A stretch of DNA of 64,000 nucleotides from Megascapheus bottae (Eukaryota > Chordata > Mammalia > Rodentia > Geomyidae), in the NCBI GenBank assembly GCA_024803745.1, contig JANJXV010000002.1:38833001-38897000 (forward strand), written 5' to 3'. Every line of letters starts with the position of its first letter. The first letter of the stretch is position 1. Below are positions 21,794 to 33,338 of the stretch, piece after piece. The position numbers and the translations under genes were made by a program. A model generated the notes under the pieces. It had not been told where the DNA came from. It made no database searches and was given only the letters and a program-made list of their open reading frames with translations.

Positions 21794-21998
21794 TTTTTTT
21801 GTTGCCAATCCTGGGGCTTGAACTCAGGGCCTGGACACTGCCCTTAAGCTTTCTCAAGGCCAATGTTCTACCACTTAAACTACAGCACCACTTTCAGCTT
21901 TTTTTTCTTTTCACTTTCAGCTTTTTCTGTGAATGTGGTGCCAAGGAATTGAACCCAGGGCTTCATGCATGCTGGGAAAGTACTCTACCACTGGGCCT
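21794..21998 (-). mobile_element. IDL-Geo SINE with internal duplication
   Basis: An antisense copy ('gttgccaatcctggggcttgaac' to 'tctaccactgggcc'). The linker is duplicated: 'cactttcagctttttt' occurs twice, at about 21889 and 21911. A short TSD, TCAACTTTAA, is at 21784-21793 and 21999-22008. Confidence 0.85.
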
Positions 21999-22156
21999 TC
22001 AACTTTAAAATTTATGTATGCAAAGTTTTTAAGAACATTTCCTTTTCATTTTGATACCTGAAAAAGCTGTAGACATAGGAAAGTATCTAAGATAATTTGT
22101 AGTTTATTCTGAAAATTCATTAGTTAGGACATTTATCTTTCTTCGTTCTAATCCTG

Positions 22157-22197
22157 ATAGGTAGACAGATAGATAGATAAACAGATAGACAGATAAT
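22157..22197. repeat. (GATA)n/(GACA) microsatellite
   Basis: About nine tetranucleotide units mixing GATA and GACA. Confidence 0.9.
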
Positions 22198-22249
22198 CTT
22201 GATATAAATATAAATATTTACTAATTTTCCTGACTTAAAAAAAATTAGT

Positions 22250-22453
22250 GGCTGGGAGTTTGGCCTAGTTGTAGAGTGCTTGCCTAGCATGCACAAAGAC
22301 CAGGGTTCGATTCTTCAGTACCACACACATAGAAAAAAACAGAAGTAGAGCTGAGACTCAAGTGGTAGAGCTCTAGCCTTGGGAAAAGTCCAAGGACAGT
22401 GCTCAGGCCCTGAGCTCAAGCCCAGAACTGTCAAAAACAAAACAAAACAAAAC
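22250..22453 (+). mobile_element. IDL-Geo SINE
   Basis: Full-length, from 'ggctgggagtttggcctagt' to a (CAAAA)n tail. A box and B box ('gggttcgattc') are intact in the left monomer; the right monomer runs from 'ctcaagtggtagagctctagcc' onward. No clear TSD. Confidence 0.9.
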
Positions 22454-25400
22454 CACAAGTAGCTTTTTTCATTATTTTTTTTCTAGATTTGGTTTTCATT
22501 TTCAGTGAATTGTATGCTGAAATTTCCTTTCTTTCAGTTCTTTATTTTTCCTGTGGAATTCATTGTCATTGTGCTTTCATTCTAGACATCAAACTGTATC
22601 ATAACAAAGTAGTTTAAGCAATATAACTTTATTTCTCACTATTCTAGAGACTGAGATTCCAAAATCAAAATATTCAGATTTGTTTGCTAGAAAGATTCCT
22701 TTTCATTGTGACCTAGTACAGCTAGTTGAAAACGTATATTTCTGATGTCTTTTTCACTTCTTAAAATAGTAGAGTATCCTAATTTATCATAATTACCTCT
22801 CTAAATCCTATTGCTAAATATAGTTACGTTGTGAGATATTAATTCAGTGTTTGAATTTGAAGATACAAAATTCAGTCCTTAAACATATCTTCTCAAACTC
22901 CAAAACTCATAACTTTTTCATATCAAAAATATGACCATTCCATTTCCAATAGCCCACAAGTTTCAACTCATTCCAGCACCAGTTTAAAAATAAAGTCTCA
23001 TCCAAATATCATTTAAATTAGATAGGGGTGATATTTTAGCAATGATTAATCCTGAAACAATATATCTGTCTACCTGTGAACCTATGAAATAAAACTGTTA
23101 TATTTTCCCAAATAAGATGGTGATACACACATAAGACAGACATCCTCATTCTAGAGGAAGGAAAAGTAAAAAACAGTTCACATGTTGTCAGCAAGTCCTA
23201 CATTTAGCAAAGAAAAATTAGTAAAATTTAAAACTAACGTATATCTTTTTGTCTCCATGTTTTCTTCTTTGGGTGTCAGTATAATAATAGTCCTGCCTAC
23301 ATAACCCTGTGATTGAATACAAATGGATACTCAATAAAAATATACTGTATGTACATTATGCAGATTTCTTGGAATATTTCATTTCGAACTAAAGAAAGAC
23401 CATGAAGATATTTGAACATGTGTTTTGGGTTGTGTTTTCTTTCCAATGCTTTCAAAACAGTTAAGGATTCTACCACATTGAAATTAAAGCACTGATATAT
23501 TTAAAGATATTCGAGTAAAATATAGTGTATTCATCTCTTTTCAAATGTTTCTTACAGCTGAAATAATAATAGGTACATGTGACAACTTTGTGAATGATGA
23601 CATGGCACTTCAAATTCATCTTCAGTATGCTTTTTCAGGATGCTGAATGTACAGAAAGACAAAGAGAAAGGGAGGGAGGAAGGAAGGAAGGAAGAGAGGG
23701 AGAGAAGAATGGAGAAAGGAGGAAAAGCTACCTTTGCCTTTGATGGAATAAAGGAAAAGCTCTGTGAACTAAACTCTCTCATGTTACCAGCAACATCAGA
23801 AAAATTTTATGATCCTGTATGTCAACACTAAGATCTGTCCTGCATTTCTAAGTGGAAATTTGTTGGTATTTCAGGGGTAAGCAAAGAATATTGGACTTTA
23901 AATCTTAGTCATTTTTCTTCAGCAGAGCTAGTAAAAGAACATGCTTTGGAAATATGTTGTTTTCTTTCTTAAGAGACAGTTTAGAAAGCTCAAAATTTTC
24001 AATATGTTCAAGTATTTCTAAATCCTATTTTTAAGTGTAGGGAGTTAAATACTTTTGGGTTATAGATTTTACAATATATTGAAATGAAGTATTTTCCCTT
24101 TAAGTGAGCTCTAGCTACAAAACTCCATTCAGCTTCTTGAAATTTTTTTTGTATAATATCCCCAGTGACTTTTCACTTTGTCATACAAGTGTCCCTTATT
24201 TCTGTGGCCCTGCTGACATACCTCCTCCTCACTTCTAATAGTACATTTGCTTCTATAGCTTATACCCTGATATGTTATACAAAAGGTGAAACCTTCTGCT
24301 GTACCCTTAAGAGCTGAACTTGTCTAAAATGTGATATCTTATTTATAGTGCCAGCTCCTCATTTGTTTCAAATTTGATTGCTATTGATTCTAAGATCCCA
24401 AGAACTCAGAACCTGGATCCCACTAACTCTTCCTGAATATGGCTTCATACCTATTCTCTTACATCCCTCTCCATTCTGGCTACTACTATACAGACATTTG
24501 ATTTCATAGTGGACTTTACACAACTGGTACTTACTGAGCTCCCTAATGAACTCTATGACTATGCTGGAGTCTTTGTTTCATATTATATCTGCACTGGCAA
24601 TGTATGTTTTGACCTTAACTTTCAGTTGAAGAGTAGGAGAAAGAGTAAGACACATGAAATTCTGCTGATTTTTGTTCGTGTTAAGTAACTATCACTTGTA
24701 CAATTGCACATCTGGGAATTTTACTCCTTGAGTAGCTATTTTGGTAAATTATCCCATTTTTGATTCAATGTTATAACCCCCAAGAGTCCAGGAATTCTCT
24801 TGCATCAATGTCATTGCTTTGCTTATCATTTATGAAGAATTATAATTCCTGGAGCCATGCCAATGCTAAGTCTCCTACTACTTTTTATAGACCTTTGAAA
24901 AGGGCAAATGTGGTTTTACTGTAAAAATGCTAAATATGACTCCAGTATACCTATCTGCTGTACTTACACTCTGTTGAAGCCATTAGAGGTAGGAGTCTCC
25001 TTGAGTTCAGATTCCCACATATCTAGCTCTATCTAGCCTTTAGCAAGGCCAGAGAGTGGGTACTGTTTATGTGAATAGCTGGGGTTCATCAGCATAAATT
25101 GTTTTTTGGGGTGCAACTCAGAAAGTCAGATGCTACTTGATGTTACAATTTGTAGCAAACAACGCAGGCACTCTATGATTTAGCTGTATGTGGCTTGGTT
25201 ATTGCTGCAAGGGAGCCGAAGGGCTTTAAAATAAACTATGTATGATTTTCTCACATGAAATGCTATTTAAGTGCTCCACATGACAGGCAAGTGAATTTTA
25301 AGAGAAAGCCAAATGCATCATTTGAGATTTGCAGAGCCAACCTAAGAATCAACTTCAGAGTGCCGTCTGCTGAGGCAGCACTGGACAAGGTCAAGACATT

Positions 25401-25884
25401 GAATGAACAAGGAGGAACAGGAGGCCCAGAGAGACAAAGACAAATGTGTGCTAGATGTAACTGTTTCCAGGGATTCATGGTTGAACACAGAATGAAACAA
25501 GAGGAGGGTGAGAATGTAAATGTTCTGTGATATGAAATGAGACACAAATTCCAACAATACAAAATGGCCATGGAGATGTTGATTCTATCAGGGAAAAAGT
25601 ATAGCACTTGTATTAAAGACTCCAATATGTGCACATATATCTATGTTGTATCTATGGTTGCTCAACAAATGCTTGTAAATATAGGTCCCATTCAGGCTTC
25701 TTAAAGTTAAAGTAGCATGAAAAAAAATGGAAGGAACAGTTGATTACTTCCAGTGTTTTCTCATAATTTAAGTTTATTTTTTTAATTTCCATGATAAATC
25801 AGTCACACTGATTTTACAGTGATCCTATAATCTTAAGATATACTTTAATTCAAGATGGATGAAGTATATAATTTTCTTCATACT
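22454..25884. other. Long unique stretch with a purine tract and a possible L2 relic
   Basis: 3.4 kb with little recognisable repeat. A GGAA-rich tract lies at 23655-23725 and generates the Glu/Lys/Arg-rich open frame there. Bases 24980-25075 ('gtctccttgagttcagattcc', 'agagagtgggtactg') weakly resemble the L2 3' end. Around 25080-25530 the sequence is less AT-rich and is open on both strands (91 codons plus, 123 minus), but it lacks an obvious splice acceptor and donor or a known domain. I leave it as possible conserved non-coding DNA. Confidence 0.35.
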
Positions 25885-26030
25885 TCTTAAAAAATAATTT
25901 TATTGTCAAGGTGTTGTACAGAGGGGTTATGGTTACATATGTAAGGCAGTGAGAACATTACTTGTTGAACATTGTTACAAAGTAAATGAGTGTCTATTGT
26001 CTTACACCATATTCAAAGTCAACATTCAGT
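25885..26030 (-). mobile_element. Old L1 3' terminus, short
   Basis: In antisense: 'attttattgtcaaggtgttgtacagaggggttatggttaca', the reverse complement of an L1 terminus ending '...cccctctgtaca...caataaaat'. It fades after about 26030. Confidence 0.6.
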
Positions 26031-26507
26031 ATTTTTTTCAGAGAGTTGGAGAGAAACCTAATTCCACATGAGTTTATAAAGATTTAAAGTGAACTTAGAG
26101 CAATTCTATCACCAACATAAAAACAAGGCCTGTTCTTCACAAAACTGATGAATAATATAAACTGCTTAGGATACTCAAATTAGGACAAACACGGTTTTAA
26201 CCAACTATAAAATCAGTCCTACTTTTAACTTAAAAATGACTTTACTGATTTTTTTTTCCCTTAGGTGAAGGTTATTTCACTGGATAAATTTCTTTACTTG
26301 AAAATATAGTTCCTTGCTTGAGGAAACTTCTTAGTAATTAATAGTAAACTTTATTTCAGAAAGTTTATTGCATCATCATCCCAAGAATTTTATGTGACAT
26401 TTAAAAGATTGAAAGAAGCTTCTTAAAAAATGTTAAAAATAACTATCCAGACTATTGTGGCAAGAGACTCGGCATATAGACTAGTCAAAGCAGGGAAAAC
26501 ATCTGGT

Positions 26508-26890
26508 ATAATTTGCATGTGGATTGTTCTCTCTAAAACTCATGTTGAAATATAGCCCCTATTATGAAAAGGGAAGACCTTTAAGCAGTGATTTGGATTG
26601 TTTCCTCAGGAACTGATTAATCCATTTAAATGATTAGTGCATTAATAGGCAAAGGAGGTATATTAGAATAATAGGCCTCATAAAAAAAAAAAACCCTTTT
26701 TGCAAGACATCCCTAACTATGTCTGTGTGACGAGGTGATTTTTCTGTGGTGTCTTAGGATTCATACAGCCAAGAGGTTCCTAAGTTCCTAGAACTTAGAC
26801 TGGAACTGTGAACCAAGATACACTTTTTTTTTATTTTTGCAATATTCCTGGTCTGTAGTGTGTTATTAGCAACTGAAATATACAGAAGTT
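26508..26890 (+). mobile_element. MaLR-type solo LTR, degraded
   Basis: The order matches ERVL-MaLR (MST/MLT-like) LTRs: 'aaaactcatgttgaaatatagcccc', 'gatttgg', a 'cctcataaaa' promoter/TATA-like region, 'tagactggaactgtgaac' near the polyadenylation region, and 'tgtgttattagcaactgaa' at the end. It is similar in plan to the LTR at 63.1 kb. No internal viral genes are present. Assignment is by eye. Confidence 0.6.
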
Positions 26891-27179
26891 ACACTCAATT
26901 TAAATATATATATATATGTAAACATATACAAAGTCATATGTGGCATATTCAGGGGAGTATTTCAATATTGAAATGTCTTTGACCAACTATCTACAGTGTA
27001 ACAAAATGAATATTAGGAAGCTGGAAACTGACTTATGAAGAGGATTGAGGTCAAGAAAAGGGGATAGAGGAATGAAAAGAAGAAAGTGGGAAAATTCCAT
27101 CATAATATTCAATGTGTATAGGTGAAAATGGAACTAGGAAAATAAAGGGACTGGGTGGGATTGGGTGAGGCAGAGGAGA
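26891..27179. other. Unique AT-rich sequence
   Basis: Includes a short (TA)n tract at about 26902-26918. No gene is recognised. Confidence 0.5.
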
Positions 27180-27937
27180 GTTAAGGAAGAAGTCCTGGAC
27201 ATTTACCCAAATGATCACAAATAAGCCACACTAAAGCTACCAGCACAATCATGCTCATTGCAGCACTATTTACCATAACTTAGATATGGAACCAACACAG
27301 ATGCTTCTCAATAGATGAATGGATCAAGAAAATATGGTAAATATACACAATGGAGCTCTGTCTTCACATTTGAAAGAAAATGGAAAGGCTTGAAAAAAAA
27401 TCCTATTAAGTGAAGTAAGCCAGATCCAAAGAAACACAGGCTCCATGATTTCTCTAATTTGTAATAATTAGTACATGTCTAGGATTGTCCTAGCAGAGGA
27501 TCACAACGTCTCAATAGCTATGTACATACAACCATATAAAATGATGCTAATCAAAATGAACTCCAAGTTACAGAAAAAGAGTTTAAAAAATGTACTGTGT
27601 GAAGTTATTTTTCATTTTTTCTCTTTGATTTATCCCCCGTTCTTACTGTTTTTTATTTTGGTACCCTGTGTCATGTATGTATGTTTATCTGATTTGAGGG
27701 AGGGAAGGGGAATAACCAAATGCTGAGATAAAAGACAAAGTCTGAACCAGTGCAACAGTGATGCTCACAAAATACTATGTTGGAAATTAACTTAACAACT
27801 TAGGGGATGGTGTGAGGGAAAGTAGGGGGAAAGGAGGGAGGAGGTAACACAGTTCATCAAAATATGAACCTTGCTAATATAACTGTAACCTCTCTGTACA
27901 TCACCTCTCAACAAAATAAAATATTATTTCAAAAAAC
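27180..27937 (+). mobile_element. Older L1 3' fragment
   Basis: Starts in ORF2 at 'tggacatttacccaaatgatc', passes 'gatatggaaccaacacagatg' and 'agtgaagtaagccagatcc', then a 3' UTR distinct from the younger copies, ending 'aactgtaacctctctgtacatcacc' and 'aaaataaaat'. Many substitutions and frame breaks are present. Confidence 0.8.
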
Positions 27938-28112
27938 AATTGTAGTGACATTGATCAAAATGTAATCTGCTCATAAGCTGACCTGTTAAAGTGAAATCCC
28001 ATTGCACAACTACTTGATGAAAGAAAAAGAACAAAAAATAGATTAAGGCATCCTCTTTGTCCATTAACAAGGTAGTTGTTGCTTTAACCAAAGAATAACA
28101 AAGTGCTTTACA

Positions 28113-28178
28113 TACACATACATGCACATATGTATATTTACACATATGTGTATTTATGTGTGTATATATATACATGTG
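28113..28178. repeat. Imperfect CA/TA microsatellite
   Basis: Alternating purine-pyrimidine tract (ACATACACATACATGCACATA and onward). Confidence 0.85.
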
Positions 28179-28239
28179 CATGACTGATAGAGCAGAGACT
28201 CTGAAAAGCTCTGCATTCATGTCTCTTTTCTTTCATACT

Positions 28240-28640
28240 TAGCAGCGAAGTATTGTACCCTGCACACACTTTATTGGCCAGTGAACTGCAGGATTAAAAA
28301 AAAAATACAACTCCTGCCAAGCTGCTGCAAACACAAGGGCCTGTAGTTTAAGAGATCTCCTGAGGAAATACAAATCATTGCACTTAATGGCCTGACTGTA
28401 CAAACATTCACCGAATGGTGTTTATTTCTGGATCCAAGGCCATAAAATTTGTCGCTTGCCCTCTATGCAGGAATAGCCTTTGAGGACGTTTCATTTTGCC
28501 ATCTAATGCCCTCAATTTCCATGACCTCACATGAAAATGAGCCCAGCATTTTGTAAATGGTGGAAAGCAGCCTGTATCTGATATTCCACTAAGATTTGAT
28601 TCCTGGCATTTACATTTTTAAGAAATGGCAAAGCCCTGTG
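28240..28640. other. Candidate conserved non-coding element
   Basis: About 400 bases without transposon similarity. It is less AT-rich than its surroundings and by eye resembles the unbroken texture of deeply conserved mammalian non-coding DNA ('ccaaggccataaaatttgtcgc', 'catgacctcacatgaaaatga'). There is no long open frame and no hairpin typical of a miRNA that I can see. An enhancer role is a guess; only cross-species alignment would settle it. Confidence 0.3.
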
Positions 28641-29216
28641 GTATGTTTATTTTATGATAATGAGACACAAAAGAGAGAAGGACAAAGTGGGCAGAGGGAA
28701 AGAGTAGTAGAGGAGGGAAAAATATGTGAACTTCCATTAGCAAATATATAAAGAATTTTTCAAGTTGGTGATGCAAATGGTGTCATTCAATTGAGCATAA
28801 AACCAGACCATTATCTGATTTGGCTTTCAATGAATATTTTTCTTTCTGAGATTTCCATGGCAGTTATATGGTTCAATATGTTTTCTAAACTCTAGAAATC
28901 AAGCAGCTTAGATTCTGTTGTCTTCTCTAAAATATTGTGATTAGAGTTCAATTCACACGAGTCAGTTGGTGCTTGGTTCCTACAGAATATTATAAAGCTG
29001 TCACAATGTCATATTAAAAACAAAACAAGCTCTGGCAAATTGCTTAGATGTTGAAACTTTCATGATGAAGCTTTTTTTCTTTTGTACTTAACTCCAGCTA
29101 GATTCAGAATAGTCAGTGACCACACGAATCATGCTTTATCTAACTGTAACTACCAAATAGCCTAAATTTCTGTCCCTATGTGGACAATGGCGCCCATTTT
29201 AAGACCAAAACAAACA
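28641..29216. other. Unique AT-rich sequence
   Basis: No repeat or coding signal is recognised. Confidence 0.5.
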
Positions 29217-29462
29217 CAGAGCACTGGTGGCTGATGCCTATAACCCAAGCTATTCAGGAGGGTGACATCTAAGGAGAGCAGTTCAAAGATAGCCTGGGGA
29301 AGAAAAATCCTTGAGACCTTTATTTCCAATTAACTGTGCAGAAAAAACACGAAGTGACTCAGTAGATTGAGGGTAGAGTACTCAACCTGAGCAAAAAGAA
29401 TCTCAGAGACAGTGCCCACATTCAAAGTTCAAGCCCCAGGACCAACACCAAAACTGAAAAAG
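29217..29462 (+). mobile_element. B1-Geo composite SINE
   Basis: 'actggtggctgatgcctataac', 'ctattcaggaggg', 'tatttccaattaactg', 'agtgactcagtagattgagg', 'cagtgcccaca' and 'agttcaagccccaggac' occur in the standard order. Diverged, no TSD. Confidence 0.75.
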
Positions 29463-29491
29463 TAACGAAAAACATAATAGCATCATAAAGG

Positions 29492-29548
29492 TTTTTTTTT
29501 TTTTTTTGCTTTTAATTGTATTGCTGCTACTGCTACTGCTACTGCTAA
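29492..29548. repeat. Poly(T) tract and (CTG/CTA)n repeat
   Basis: Seventeen T residues, then after a short gap TTGCTGCTACTGCTACTGCT and a few more units. Short and imperfect. Confidence 0.9.
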
Positions 29549-30667
29549 CTTCAGTTTATCATCTGGCATAATAATGACATTGCAGAGATATTAAGATTTG
29601 ATGAGTGATATACAACAGTACATTCAATGGAGACGCGATGAGTATTATCTCTCCCTTGTCTTTCTGTATAAATAGTCTCTTTGCTTGCTTAGAGCTCTTC
29701 TGAATACTTTTGCATGAAAAGAAAGACAGATGAAGGTGGTCTGGGGTGGAGTGAATTGACTGTGACATCTGGAGCAGATTGGTATCTAGCTATGGCTTGT
29801 AAATGAATATTTATTCTAGGACTGTCTTATGACCTGAATTATAAATTCAATTTTGTTTACTTAAATAATTTGTTCCATCGGATGTATTACTAAATTAATC
29901 GTAATACTTTATCTTCATTTGCATGCTCTTTTAATCTGTTGATGGATTTTTTTCCCCATCCTATCTGGAATAAACTATGGTTGTATAAAACAGTGAGAGC
30001 ACAACAATATTGTCTTTGAGAAAAAATACTAATAAGGTCTTGATAACAGAATTATTACTTTAAAACCTTTATCATGGCAATGTACCTAGAGACCAAATTA
30101 TCCTGTTTTATTACTTTTCTTATAGATATTTGAAAGCACTCTAGTAGTCAATGTACAAACCTGCTCTTCCTTTCTGTATTTGTTCACTTCTCACCAGTCA
30201 AATGCCACCTGGGTAACATAATACCATAAAGACAATGGACTCTGAATTCCTATTAACTATATCAAGAATCCTTAAGTTTCACTTTTTTGATCTGTGAATG
30301 GCTAGAAACCCTAAATTTTTGAAAGGCAATCTAGACATAAAGCAATGTTCTGTCTACTTGAGACCAAGTGTTCATGAGATTCAATAGATTGTTCCAGGAG
30401 TTCTAGAACTTTAATAGAGTTAAGAATAATTCTAGGTCAAACCTGCTATCACACAACCACCTTCAGCCAGATAGAGATACTCCAAGACCCAAGGCAATCC
30501 AGCAAGTCCAAGATTTTTCCTGGACCCAGGCTTGTCCCCACAGCTGTGTGGATTCTATCTTTGCCACCTCACCAGCCACCCCAAGCACTGAGGCTCTGAT
30601 GATCCTGCAAACCGACCAGCAATGTGTGGAAGGCCCTGCCAAACCAGCAGACACCCAAATGAGAGCT
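29549..30667. other. Unique sequence ending in a GC-richer patch
   Basis: Bases 29549-30430 are ordinary AT-rich DNA. Bases 30440-30665 are clearly richer in C and G ('tcctggacccaggcttgtcccc', 'ccaccccaagcactgagg') and abut the start of an L1 3' fragment. The patch could be part of the same element (for example 5' UTR sequence joined by internal deletion) or unrelated. The minus-strand open frame across it has no motifs I know. Confidence 0.35.
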
Positions 30668-31905
30668 AAATACTTAGAGACTTCTCTGAAGAGGAAATAA
30701 TAATAACCAGTAGATACATGGGAAAATTGAAACAATTTTGATATCCCACCTCACCACAGTTAGAATAGCCATTATCCAGATATCTAATAACACTAGGTGT
30801 TGGTGGGGATGTGGCCAGAAGGGAATACTACTGCACTGTTGGTGGGAGTGTAAACTTGCTCAACCACTCTAAAGGAGTATGGTGATTCCTCAAGAGACAA
30901 TAAACCAGCAATCCCACTCCTAGACATTTGCCCAAATGTCCAGAAACAAAGCTATACTAAACCTACCAGCACAATGATGCTCATTGCAGCATTATTCATC
31001 ATAGCTAAAATATGGAACCAACCTAGATGCCCCTCAGTAGATGAATGGACCAAGAAGATGTGATACTTATACACAATGAAATTCTACACTGCTTGGGCCG
31101 GGAGTTTGGCCTAGTGGTTAAGGTGCTTGCCTAGCATGCATGAAGACCCGGGTTTGATTCCTCGGTACCACATACATAGAAAAAAGCCGGAAGTGGTGCG
31201 GAGGCTCAAGTGGTAGAGCTCTAGCCTTGAGAAAGTCCAAGGACAGTGCTCAGGCCCTGAGCTCAAGCCCAGGACTGGCAAAAAAAAAAAAGAAATTCTA
31301 CACTGCTATAAAAAAGAATGACATTTCCCTATTTTTGAGGGAATGGAAAGACTTGGAAAAAATGATAATGAGCCAGATCCAAAGAAACATAGGCTCCACA
31401 GTTTCCCTCATTTGTAATAAATAGTATGTGTCTGGGATTTTCCTAGCAAAGGAATGCAATAGCTCAAAATGTATGTACATATGACCATATAAAAAGAGGC
31501 TAAGCAAAATGAACTTCAGGATAAGGAAAGGAAAGATTTGTGGTTGTTGTTTTTAAAATTCTCTGTGAAGATATTTCATTACTCTTTATTTTCTTTGCTT
31601 TCTTTTTTACTTTCCCTTATGGTTTATCCTCTGTTGTTGCTGTTTCTGACTTTGGTACATGATGTATTGTACATACAAGATGAGTCAAAGGACAAAGGAT
31701 GAGCCAGTGTAACAGTGATATTCACAAGACAATATGTTGGAAATGTACTCTAGAAATTGTGTGTGGTGGAGGGAGGGAAAGTGGGAGAAAAACACGGGAA
31801 GGGGTAACATTGTTCAAGAAGTAATGTACCCACACTCTTGCAAATGTAACTCTAGCCCCTCGATACATCATTATGATAATAAAAATAAAATTAAAACAAA
31901 ATCAT
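30668..31905 (+). mobile_element. L1 3' fragment, split by an IDL-Geo SINE
   Basis: ORF2 C-terminal sequence from about 30668 ('gagacttctctgaagaggaaat', 'gttggtggggatgtggccaga', 'gacatttgcccaaatgtcc') is interrupted at 31094 by a SINE and resumes at 31308. It then runs through the 3' UTR to 'gtaactctagcccctcgatacat' and 'aataaaaataaa'. ORF2 has frameshifts and stops. Confidence 0.85.
31094..31291 (+). mobile_element. Young IDL-Geo SINE inside L1
   Basis: One of the best preserved copies here: 'gggccgggagtttggcctagtgg' in two short pieces, 'cgggtttgattcctcgg', 'aaaaagccggaagtggtgc', 'ggactggc', then a pure A-tail. The exact 16-base TSD GAAATTCTACACTGCT is L1 sequence, at 31078-31093 and 31292-31307. 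The SINE is thus younger than the host L1. Confidence 0.97.
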
Positions 31906-32329
31906 TCTATACCTATCACACAGAAAGAAAAGTTCAATCAAATTTAGTACTCAATAAAAGCAAAGTAGATTGCTTGAGGCTTTCATGCTATTTTATCGTT
32001 TAACATTTTAACAGTTAGGTAACATGAGTGTTAATAGTTTCATTTGCATTGCTTATAAGTGATTTCTCTGAAGTAAAAAGTTTCATTCTACCATGTTTGA
32101 CACATCTGTGCTTCTTACTGAGATTGCTAATTACAGGCTTACTGAGAATCTTGATGTCCCACACAATGACAAGGTTTCAATATCAGTGATCAAAGATTCT
32201 AACCTCAAGTGTTCATGACTCCATGTTGTATTATGCACAGATGGAGGAAGCAGAGTATAAGAACAAAACAGTATTTTTACGACAAAAAGAAATTATTAGG
32301 TAGTCAGTTTTAGCCAGTTGTTGCTTCAA
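31906..32329. other. Unique AT-rich sequence
   Basis: No gene or repeat is recognised. Confidence 0.5.
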
Positions 32330-32640
32330 GGAAATGCAAAGGATATGCTGTCTGTCCACTTAGACTACTTATTTCAACAAGAACAAATGCTGTAGACAAT
32401 AATACACATATACTTTTGGTGAGAATGGAAATTAGTCACTATGGAAATGATATAGAGGTTCCTTTAAAATTAAAAATACAACTACCAGGTGGTCCAGTTT
32501 ACTGCTCTTGGGTGTTAGCTGAAAGCAATAAGAATAGCTACATACACATGTTTATTGGGCCATTTTTTACAATAGCTACCCTATGGAAACCATCTAGATG
32601 TCCATCAACTAATGAAAGAATAATGAAAATATAGTGTAGA

Positions 32641-32827
32641 GCTGGTGCTGGTGGGCCACACTTATTATCCTAGCTACTCAGGAGGCTGAGATCTGAGGAT
32701 CACAGTTCAAAGCCACCGGGGCAAGAAAATCCCATGAGACCCTTATCTCTAACTACCAAAAGCCATGAAATGGATCTGTGGCTCAAGTAGTAGAACATTA
32801 GCCTGGAGCAAAAAAGATCAGGGACAG
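32641..32827 (+). mobile_element. B1-Geo composite SINE inside old L1
   Basis: B1-like head 'gctggtgctggtgggccacac', 'ctagctactcaggaggctgag', then linker 'tatctctaactaccaaaag' and Geo A box 'tctgtggctcaagtagtagaac'. The Geo half is truncated after 'cagggacagta', so the B box is missing. Confidence 0.85.
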
Positions 32828-32875
32828 TATATATACACATACACCCCCCCCCACACGTGCACACATACATATGGT
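32828..32875. repeat. (TA)/(C)n/(CA) simple repeat
   Basis: TATATACACATACA, then a run of ten C, then CACACGTGCACACATACAT. It lies at the junction of the truncated SINE with L1. Confidence 0.9.
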
Positions 32876-33161
32876 ATGCATATACTCCAAAAATGGAGTA
32901 TCATTTGACTATAAAGAAAAACAGAATGATGTTGCTTGGAAAAGAAAATAAAAGCAGAAATTTAATACTAAAGGAAATAAACCAGCCTCCAAAAGTTGCA
33001 TGTAACTTTTTTTGGATTGATATTTTAAAAACTGAAATGGTATAATAGTAGATGGGATCCATTTTTAAGGAGGAAAGGGACCAGAAAGAAGGGAAACCAA
33101 AATAGAATAATGGAGGGTGAATATAATCTATAGATAAAAATTTGGTGATAAAGCCCTATTT

Positions 33162-33338
33162 TTTATTAAAGAATTTATTAACATTGATTTTTACATCATA
33201 TTCCAAATGACATGTTTAACAAACAAGTATTCAAGAAGGGAATCTCTATATACAATCACTGGCACTTACATTTTAGAACATAATTAAATTAGGCTGAGGG
33301 TTTGTATGTCCTAGATACATATTAATCTATGTATTAAA
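33162..33338 (-). repeat. Unclassified A-tailed interspersed repeat, copy 2
   Basis: The partner of 16384-16560. Similarity begins at TTTTTATTAAAGAATTTATT and stops near 'taatctatgtatt'. Flanks differ (16.56 kb continues 'ctttgttacacc', this copy continues 'aaaacattatg'), which argues for two insertions rather than a segmental duplication. Confidence 0.7.

Larger units (their letters stand above)
32330..33160 (+). mobile_element. Old L1 ORF2 3' region, split by a SINE
   Basis: 'cactatggaaatgatatagagg', 'acaactaccaggtggtccag', 'tttattgggccattttttacaatagct' and 'agatgtccatcaac' mark degenerate ORF2 C-terminal sequence. After the SINE it resumes at 'atggagtatcatttgactataaag' and 'aaataaaccagcc'. 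It is much more diverged than the other L1s, so from an older wave. Confidence 0.65.

Noticed and set aside
25263..25634. 123-residue minus-strand open frame as a coding exon
   Set aside because: No domain, codon bias or convincing splice signal; it is reported only as a block worth checking.
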